Shown here: positions 7,868 through 12,101 of the stretch, piece by piece | Numbering within the stretch: the stretch's first letter is position 1 | Layout: every line of letters starts with the position of its first letter | Source: a bacterium | GTDB taxonomy: Bacteria > Patescibacteriota > Patescibacteriia > CAIQCM01 | DNA length: 12,101 nt | NCBI GenBank assembly: GCA_023246535.1 | Contig: JAHFIF010000027.1 | Coordinates: forward strand, 1 to 12,101 | Direction: 5' to 3' | Notes under the pieces: generated by a model | What the model was told of the DNA's origin: nothing | The model's input: only the letters and a program-made list of their open reading frames with translations | Database searches by the model: none | Translations under genes and position numbers: made by a program

Positions 7868-7957
7868 ACGGCTACAGATTACACGGACAAATGACGAATG
7901 TCTAATGGTTCGGCAAGCTCGCCATATTATCGAATGTCGAATTGGCCCGGTTACCAA
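7868..7957. repeat. Spacer with degenerate short repeats
   Basis: The spacer between dnaE and the small membrane protein gene holds two copies of CGAATGTC (7895-7902 and 7931-7938), each followed by a similar AAT tail. Between them lies a stretch bounded by ATGG (7905-7908) and CCAT (7922-7925). No coding potential is seen. It resembles low-complexity interspersed repeats, but copy number elsewhere cannot be judged here. Confidence 0.3.
7876..7904 (-). promoter_or_regulatory. Candidate dnaE promoter
   Basis: Minus strand: -35 TAGACA (7904-7899, 5 of 6), a 17-base spacer, then -10 TAATCT (7881-7876, a 3 of 6 match). The hexamer ends eight bases before the dnaE ATG, so the transcript may be leaderless. 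No Shine-Dalgarno site is present. One CGAATGTC repeat overlaps the -35 and spacer. Confidence 0.4.
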
Positions 7958-7981
7958 AATACCCCGCTTTAGCGGGGTATT
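7958..7981 (-). terminator. Terminator of the small membrane protein gene
   Basis: AATACCCCGCT (7958-7968) pairs perfectly with AGCGGGGTATT (7971-7981), a GC-rich 11-base stem. On the minus strand it is followed by TTTTGG, a short U tract. It lies 19 bases past the TAA at 8001. Confidence 0.75.
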
Positions 7982-8000
7982 GTCATTCAACATTAGGCCG

Positions 8001-8288
8001 TTATTTCCCTTTCTTCTTCCCTTTCGCCGTTGCCATTTTGTCCATGAAGATCTTCACGCCTTCGGCGCCGATCGAGGCAATGTTCATGAAAGCGCCCATC
8101 TTGTCCTTAACCCGGTCGGCCGCCCCTTCAATGGCGTCGGCCGCTTTCCGGATCCCATGGACCGTATCGCGGGCGTCCTTGAGGATGCAAATGAGGTAAT
8201 AAAGCGTCCAAGACAAAAAAATGGCCAACCACAAAACGGCGAAGGCCAGCACAATGAACAAAATGTCTTTTGAGGTAGAAAGGTACAT
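8001..8288 (-). CDS. Small single-span membrane protein
   Basis: Encodes 95 residues from the ATG at 8288. One long hydrophobic segment (about 9-36, FIVLAFAVLWLAIFLSW and onward) is followed by an amphipathic helical part (37-88) with regularly spaced small and charged residues (RKAADAIEGAADRVKDKM), ending in a Lys-rich tail (GKKKGK). This layout resembles DUF948/YtxH-like small envelope proteins, but the match is too loose to name a family. Short basic flanks on the C-terminal side suggest that the helical part faces the cytoplasm. It has its own promoter, which overlaps the peroxiredoxin terminator, and its own terminator, so it is probably expressed alone. No cysteine except Cys34 in the span. 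Function unknown. Confidence 0.75.
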   Translation of the reverse strand: MYLSTSKDILFIVLAFAVLWLAIFLSWTLYYLICILKDARDTVHGIRKAADAIEGAADRVKDKMGAFMNIASIGAEGVKIFMDKMATAKGKKKGK

Positions 8289-8296
8289 AGTTAATC

Positions 8297-8325
8297 ACTA
8301 TAGCACAAAAACAGCTCTTTTTCAA
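8297..8325 (-). promoter_or_regulatory. Strong promoter of the small membrane protein gene, leaderless
   Basis: Minus strand: -35 TTGAAA (8325-8320, 5 of 6), a 17-base spacer, -10 TATAGT (8302-8297, 5 of 6), then GATTAACT and the ATG at 8288. The start should fall at or beside the ATG. The -35 lies in the loop of the peroxiredoxin terminator. Confidence 0.7.
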
Positions 8326-8335
8326 GAGCTGTTTT
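8308..8335 (-). terminator. Terminator of the peroxiredoxin gene
   Basis: AAAACAGCTCTT (8308-8319) pairs perfectly with AAGAGCTGTTTT (8324-8335) around a four-base loop. On the minus strand the stem ends in a run of five T. It begins ten bases after the TAA at 8346 and also contains the -35 region of the next gene. Confidence 0.85.
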
Positions 8336-8345
8336 CTTCCAGTGT

Positions 8346-8930
8346 TTATATCTTTCCGACCAGGTCGAGGCCCGGTTTGAGCGTGGACTCGCCCGGCTTC
8401 CAGTTCATGGGGCAGACTTCGCCGGGATGGGTCATCACGTATTGCGCGGCTTGAACCTTGCGCATCATTTCGGCGCCCGAGCGGCCAATGCTGTTGTCGT
8501 TCACTTCCGCCGACTTGATGATGCCGTCGGGATCAATCACAAAGGTGCCGCGCAGCGCGACGCCGTCATTTTCCAGATAGACGCCGAGGCAGCGCGACAA
8601 AATGCCGGCCGGATCGGCCGCCAGCGGAAAGTTCACTTCCTTGATCGCCTTGGAAGAATCATGCCAGGCCTTGTGCACGAACACCGAATCGGTGCTCACG
8701 CCGACCACTTCAACGTTGATCTTCTGGAAGGCCGGATACATGGCGGCGAGCTCGCGCAATTCGGTCGGACAAATGAAAGTGAAATCGCCAGGATAGAAGA
8801 CCAGCAACAGCCATTTGCCGGCAAAATCCGAAACCTTCAACTTTTTGATCTCGTCGTTCGCCAAAGCATCAAAAGCGATGTCCGGCATCTTTTTGCCCAC
8901 GAGCGGCATGGTTAAGTTAAGTTCGTTCAT
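8346..8930 (-). CDS. Typical 2-Cys peroxiredoxin (AhpC/Prx1 family)
   Basis: Encodes 194 residues from the ATG at 8930, usual length for the family. It reduces hydrogen peroxide, organic hydroperoxides and peroxynitrite in the cytoplasm through a thiol cycle, normally recharged by AhpF or thioredoxin. The active-site motif PGDFTFIC (47-54) holds the peroxidatic Cys54 with Pro47 and Thr51; the resolving Cys173 lies in VCPMNWKPGE. VSTDS and a RGTFVIDPDG segment are also typical. The GGLG loop and C-terminal YF helix of overoxidation-sensitive eukaryotic Prx are absent, so it is probably the robust form. No ahpF lies nearby; the reductant must come from elsewhere. It has a strong promoter, no clear Shine-Dalgarno site and a hairpin terminator. 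I saw no OxyR or PerR site. The gene name ahpC would be reasonable but is not proven. Confidence 0.93.
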   Translation of the reverse strand: MNELNLTMPLVGKKMPDIAFDALANDEIKKLKVSDFAGKWLLLVFYPGDFTFICPTELRELAAMYPAFQKINVEVVGVSTDSVFVHKAWHDSSKAIKEVNFPLAADPAGILSRCLGVYLENDGVALRGTFVIDPDGIIKSAEVNDNSIGRSGAEMMRKVQAAQYVMTHPGEVCPMNWKPGESTLKPGLDLVGKI

Positions 8931-8958
8931 ATTGTTGTTGATAAAGAGTAATCATGGA

Positions 8959-8987
8959 ACTATACCCCACATCCTTACGTTTGTCAT
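8959..8987 (-). promoter_or_regulatory. Peroxiredoxin promoter
   Basis: Minus strand: -35 ATGACA (8987-8982, 5 of 6), a 17-base spacer, then -10 TATAGT (8964-8959, 5 of 6). The start would be near 8952, giving a leader of about 22 bases (AT-rich, no Shine-Dalgarno site) before the ATG at 8930. Confidence 0.7.
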
Positions 8988-9036
8988 CTTATGCCTGTGC
9001 GTAACATATATGACGCTTGGGTGGTGTATTTCTTTT

Positions 9037-9085
9037 TGTAAGAGGGAGGGGCACAAGTTCGCGAAGCCTGTCCCTCCCTCTTACA
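9037..9085. repeat. Large inverted repeat (14-base perfect arms)
   Basis: TGTAAGAGGGAGGG (9037-9050) pairs perfectly with CCCTCCCTCTTACA (9072-9085). ACA/TGT extends the stem after a two-base bulge, and the centre holds the self-complementary TTCGCGAA (9058-9065). A further CTCCCTCCCC follows at about 9088-9097. No T run follows directly, so it is not a standard terminator. It looks like a REP- or MITE-like element in the pheT-peroxiredoxin spacer. Confidence 0.65.
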
Positions 9086-9132
9086 ATCTCCCTCCCCAGC
9101 GCGCAAACTCCTCGTACCTCGTCGTGTCGGTG

Positions 9133-9169
9133 ATTCCACCCGCGCCAGCCGGCGGCAGGCGGGCGGAAT
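9133..9169. repeat. GC-rich imperfect inverted repeat
   Basis: ATTCC-A-CCCGC (9133-9143) pairs with GCGGG-C-GGAAT (9159-9169) with a single A/C mismatch. The interior is very GC-rich and includes GCCGGC (9148-9153). It stands between the 9037-9085 element and the pheT terminator. Together with these it fills most of the 307-base spacer 8931-9237, in which I see no gene. Confidence 0.5.
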
Positions 9170-9184
9170 TTTATTTACGTTTTA

Positions 9185-9217
9185 AAAAACCACCGACTTA
9201 TTCAGTTAGTGGTTTTT
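9185..9217. terminator. pheT operon terminator
   Basis: AAAAACCAC (9185-9193) pairs with GTGGTTTTT (9209-9217), with an additional inner ACT/AGT. On the minus strand the stem ends in a T run, 21 bases beyond the pheT TAG at 9238. T-rich flanks on both sides make it potentially bidirectional. Confidence 0.8.
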
Positions 9218-9237
9218 ATTCATTGAGTAACAGGTCA

Positions 9238-11676
9238 CTATTCCCGAATCGTGGCGTGGAATTTATGTTCGAGCATACGGGCGACCTTGGCGTGGATCAT
9301 TTCCACTTCTTCGGCGGTCAGAGTACGTTCGGCCGATTGGTAGGTCAAATGATAGGCCAAATTCTTTTTGCCGTCCTCGATCCCCTTGCCTTCGTAATGG
9401 TCGAAGAGTTCGACGCTCGCAATCAACGGATCAACGGCTTTGACGGAAGCGACAATGAACTCGTGTTCCGTTTTGCGCGGCACGACAAAGGCGATATCGC
9501 GGAGAATGGGCGGATAAGACGAAGGCTCGCGATAATCGGCGGACGGCTTGGCGGCTTTGACCAGCTCGCTCAAATCGATAAGCGCCAGGGCCACGCGGGA
9601 TTCAATGCCTGCCTTGGCGCGCGCGTCCGGCGTCAATTCGCCGAGCGTGCCGATGACGGCGGAACCTAAGTGGATCGAGACCGAACGGCCGGGATGCCAA
9701 AAATCATTCTTGGGAAAATCCTTACCAAAGGTCAATTTGACGTGCAGCGCTTCCGCCAGGCGTTCAACAAGTCCTTTGGCCGAATAGAAGATCTCGCCTT
9801 GGTCGCGGCCGCCGCCCGTCGCCATCGAACGGCCCCAGACAACAATTCCCAAACTCAATTGTTCGATCGGCAGCTCCTCGGCATCAACCGACGGGATGAA
9901 GACCTTTCCGGTTTCAAAACCGGAACCGGAAACAAAATTCTTTTCATTCATGCGCACCGCTTCCAGGAGCCGGGCGCGGTGCGACGGCCGCAAGAATTCA
10001 AGGTCGTTGGTCAGCGGATTCGCGATCCGCGCCACCGGCGTCTCGGCCTCGCCGGATTGCTTGAGCAATTCGGCGCCGACGAGCGAAACACTCATCATGT
10101 CGGCGCAGCCCGCGCCAATCAGCGCTTCGCCAATGCGGCGCTCAACAGCGAAAACCGGGTCCGGCGCTTCCCCGGAAACGCCCGGCGGGATGACGGAAGG
10201 AAGTTTGTGATAACCATAGAGGCGCGCCACCTCTTCCACCAGGTCTTCGGCAATTTCAACGTCGCCGACGCGCCAATACGGGACTTTGGCCGTTATCTTT
10301 GACGCGTTCGCGGTCACGGCAAAACCCAAAGCGGTCAAATATTTCTTAACGGCGGCCGGCGCCAAAACAATGCCGATCTTCTCATTCAGCGTCTTGGTTG
10401 CGATCGAAACGCGCGGCGCGGTTTCGCGGCTCACGATCTCGTCGGCGGCCGCCGTTACGGTGCCGCCGCAAATCTGCAGGATCAACTCCGCGGCGCGGGC
10501 GAGCGCCGGCGCGGTCAACCCTTGCGGGATGTTCTTTTCAAAACGCATTGCGGCGTCGGAACGCAAATTAAGCGCCCGGCCGGTGCGACGGACGGAAAGA
10601 CCGTTGAAACAAGCCGAGATCAAAATTATATTTTTGGTCTGCGCCGTCATGCCGCTGGCTTCGCCGCCCATGATCCCGGCAATGTCGAGCGGCGTCGTCG
10701 CGTTGGCCACGACCATCATCCCCGGCTTCAAGGCATACTCTTTGCCGTCGAGGGCGACGATCTTTTCCCCTTCCTTTGCTTCGCGCACCTTGATGACGCG
10801 GCCGGGCACCGCCGCCTCGTCAAAAGCGTGCAGCGGCTGGCCGAACTCGAGCATGACGTAATTGGTGATATCGACAACGGTATTGATCGGCCGCAGTCCG
10901 GCGGCAACGAGCCGCGCTTGCATCCACGCGGGCGAGGCGCCGATCGTGACGCCTTCGATCGCCGCGCATTGGAAACGGGAACAGGTCTTTTTCGACTGGA
11001 TCGTGACTTTCAATTTTTTGGAAATTGATTCTTGGTTCTTGATTCTTGGCAGCTTTGGTTCTTTCCACAAAAATTCCCCGCCGGTTGCCGCCGCGGCTTC
11101 GCGCGCCAGACCGATGATGCCGAACGCGTCCGGACGATTGCTCGTCACTTCAATGTCATAAACGCAATCATTCAAACCCAGCGCTTGGGCCAAGGGCGTT
11201 CCCGGTTTGTATCCAAAAGCCGTGAGATCGACGAGTTCCTTTTTATCATTCACGTTCTTTTGCGGAAAACGGTCGGCCAAGCCGATCTCTTCGGCGCCGC
11301 AGATCATCCCCTCGGAAGCGATGCCGCGGATCGTTGCCGCTTCCAGCGTGACCGGCTCGCTCTGGCCCGGGGCATGGACGCGCGCGCCCACGAGCGCGAC
11401 GGCGACAAGCTGTCCTTCGGCCAGGTTCGACCCGCCGCAGACGATCGTCAAAATCTTGCCGCCGACGTCGGTCTGCGTTAAGCGCAGCTTGTCGGCGTTC
11501 GGATGCTTCTCCAATTTAACGATCTTGCCGACCACGACCTTGTCGAGGGCGGCGCCGGCATAAGCGAGGCGTTCGACCGACGGGCCGACCAGCGAAATAG
11601 CCGCCGCGAATTGCTCGGGCGTTTGTTTCATTTTCACGTATTCGCGCAACCACTTGTCTGAGACGAGGATGTTCAT
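9238..11676 (-). CDS. pheT: Phenylalanine--tRNA ligase beta subunit
   Basis: Encodes 812 residues, full length for bacterial PheT, which pairs with PheS in an alpha2-beta2 enzyme that charges tRNA-Phe. Domains in order: N-terminal MNILVSDKWLREYV; EMAP-II-like tRNA-binding fold (about 40-150, HPNADKL and VCGGSN); SNRPD and the following GLARE helix (179-193); B3/B4 editing domain (about 225-395, with RPINTVVDITNYVMLE and GQPLHAFD); B5 domain (about 420-485, IAEDLVEEVARLYGY); catalytic-like core (about 500-700); FDX-ACB anticodon-binding domain (about 715-812, SYPPILRDIAFVV to the end). The linker at about 205-222 is unusually AT-rich and repetitive at DNA level. The ATG at 11676 follows the transporter stop by five bases without a Shine-Dalgarno site, which suggests translational coupling. 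Confidence 0.97.
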   Translation of the reverse strand: MNILVSDKWLREYVKMKQTPEQFAAAISLVGPSVERLAYAGAALDKVVVGKIVKLEKHPNADKLRLTQTDVGGKILTIVCGGSNLAEGQLVAVALVGARVHAPGQSEPVTLEAATIRGIASEGMICGAEEIGLADRFPQKNVNDKKELVDLTAFGYKPGTPLAQALGLNDCVYDIEVTSNRPDAFGIIGLAREAAAATGGEFLWKEPKLPRIKNQESISKKLKVTIQSKKTCSRFQCAAIEGVTIGASPAWMQARLVAAGLRPINTVVDITNYVMLEFGQPLHAFDEAAVPGRVIKVREAKEGEKIVALDGKEYALKPGMMVVANATTPLDIAGIMGGEASGMTAQTKNIILISACFNGLSVRRTGRALNLRSDAAMRFEKNIPQGLTAPALARAAELILQICGGTVTAAADEIVSRETAPRVSIATKTLNEKIGIVLAPAAVKKYLTALGFAVTANASKITAKVPYWRVGDVEIAEDLVEEVARLYGYHKLPSVIPPGVSGEAPDPVFAVERRIGEALIGAGCADMMSVSLVGAELLKQSGEAETPVARIANPLTNDLEFLRPSHRARLLEAVRMNEKNFVSGSGFETGKVFIPSVDAEELPIEQLSLGIVVWGRSMATGGGRDQGEIFYSAKGLVERLAEALHVKLTFGKDFPKNDFWHPGRSVSIHLGSAVIGTLGELTPDARAKAGIESRVALALIDLSELVKAAKPSADYREPSSYPPILRDIAFVVPRKTEHEFIVASVKAVDPLIASVELFDHYEGKGIEDGKKNLAYHLTYQSAERTLTAEEVEMIHAKVARMLEHKFHATIRE
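11025..11049. repeat. Short tandem-like repeat within pheT
   Basis: TTGATTCTTGG occurs at 11025-11035 and again at 11039-11049, period 14, in an AT-rich island inside otherwise GC-rich pheT. It encodes Arg-Ile-Lys-Asn-Gln-Glu-Ser residues in the linker just ahead of the B3/B4 domain, and the frame is kept. Confidence 0.55.
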
Positions 11677-11681
11677 AGAAT

Positions 11682-12026
11682 TTAAGAATTGTGTCCGACG
11701 TGCGTTAAGATGACCGCGACCACGGCAAGCGCGACGCCCGCGTAGTTAACCAGGCTGAATTTTTCCTTAAAGAAGATGACGCCGAGCGCCACGGAAAAGA
11801 CGATCGCGCAGCAGGCCAGAATGGTGATCGTCCGCGACAGGTCGTAATGCTTGAGGACAAAGAGCTGGATGACGAAACCGACGCCCGAAAAAGCCAGCGT
11901 GATCCACAGCGGGAGCGACCGTAAAAGCGTCAGATCAAAACCCTGCCCGTGCAAGATGAATTTGCGAACCGTGTCGCCCGCCGAATACAGCGCCTGGGCC
12001 AGGATGATGAGAAGGATGAATTGCAT
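11682..12026 (-). CDS. Small DMT-superfamily membrane protein (single EamA/SMR-size unit)
   Basis: Encodes 114 residues, about the size of a single EamA repeat or a small multidrug resistance (SMR) protein. Four hydrophobic segments are visible: about 2-17, 35-59, 64-86 and 91-110. The ending AGVALAVVAVILTHV and the preceding FFKEKFSLVNY are typical of the last helices of a drug/metabolite transporter unit. Such half-size proteins work as dimers. The Glu14 of EmrE-type SMR pumps is not present in the first helix; Asp18 is the nearest acidic residue, so a drug-proton exchange role should not be assumed. The gene is set between pheS (3 bases from its stop) and pheT (5 bases), on the same strand, so all three are almost certainly cotranscribed. 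The substrate is unknown. No Shine-Dalgarno site is seen. Confidence 0.85.
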   Translation of the reverse strand: MQFILLIILAQALYSAGDTVRKFILHGQGFDLTLLRSLPLWITLAFSGVGFVIQLFVLKHYDLSRTITILACCAIVFSVALGVIFFKEKFSLVNYAGVALAVVAVILTHVGHNS

Positions 12027-12029
12027 ATC

Positions 12030-12101
12030 TTAAAACTGCCTTAGGAAGCGCAAGTCGTTATTGTAGATCAGACGGATATCCGGAATGCGCATGCCGGCGC
12101 G
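12030..12101 (-). CDS. pheS: Phenylalanine--tRNA ligase alpha subunit, C-terminal fragment
   Basis: Only the last 23 codons and the TAA (12030-12032) lie in the window. They read RAGMRIPDIRLIYNNDLRFL followed by RQF. This matches the conserved PheS C-terminus (IDDIRLFYENDLRFLxQF type), the end of the class II catalytic core. The position upstream of pheT on the same strand supports the call. The rest, with catalytic motifs 1 to 3, is beyond the edge. Confidence 0.9.
   Translation of the reverse strand, partial: RAGMRIPDIRLIYNNDLRFLRQF

Noticed and set aside
9037..9169. CRISPR array or attachment site
   Set aside because: The repeats are two different inverted repeats, with no regular repeat-spacer pattern, no integrase and no cas genes.
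8931..9237. tRNA or small RNA gene in the spacer
   Set aside because: No cloverleaf, CCA end or T-loop GTTCGA-type motif was seen; the structure is explained by two inverted repeats and a terminator.
1..12101. Use of TGA as glycine (SR1/Gracilibacteria code)
   Set aside because: All conserved genes read through without TGA. The ten stops are TAA or TAG. Absence of TGA stops is noted but ten genes are too few to claim reassignment.

Overview
The window looks like a chromosomal stretch from an uncultivated, small-genome bacterium, most plausibly a member of the Candidate Phyla Radiation (Patescibacteria). Reasons: MiaA with a DSRTIYKGMDIGTGK-type segment, a one-span membrane protein of the baseplate-J-like kind often seen in those genomes, several short orphan proteins, few recognisable Shine-Dalgarno sites, and repeat-rich spacers between housekeeping genes. 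This placement rests on family resemblance, not a search. All ten visible stop codons are TAA (8) or TAG (2). No in-frame TGA interrupts a conserved gene, so a TGA-reassigned code (as in Gracilibacteria/SR1) is unlikely.

Layout, left to right. (1) 1-630, minus: miaA, cut by the window edge. A strong plus-strand promoter (636-664) then drives a short acidic protein (691-1164). (2) A two-way terminator separates it from a minus-strand orphan of 111 residues (1214-1549), whose candidate promoter carries a perfect 14-base palindrome. (3) 1730-2872, minus: membrane-anchored baseplate-J-like protein. (4) 2992-4236, plus: a lipoprotein with an eight-cysteine cluster, a long Asp-Ala-rich linker and a C-terminal beta-sandwich-like domain, walled off by terminators. 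(5) 4293-7867, minus: dnaE, the DNA polymerase III alpha subunit, complete except for a one-base frameshift in a seven-T run (7696-7702). (6) 8001-8288, minus: small membrane protein; 8346-8930, minus: 2-Cys peroxiredoxin (AhpC/Prx1 type). (7) 8931-9237: repeat-rich spacer with large inverted repeats. (8) 9238-12101, minus: a tight pheS - small DMT transporter - pheT cluster; pheS is only a C-terminal fragment.

The housekeeping genes cover tRNA modification (miaA), replication (dnaE), tRNA charging (pheST) and peroxide defence. No phage, insertion sequence, CRISPR array, tRNA or rRNA was seen. The most unusual items are the cysteine-cluster lipoprotein, the dnaE frameshift, the transporter gene set between pheS and pheT, and the way several genes begin: in three minus-strand genes a -10-like hexamer ends exactly 8 bases before the ATG, which suggests leaderless transcripts. 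In one of these the promoter -35 lies in the loop of the preceding gene's terminator.
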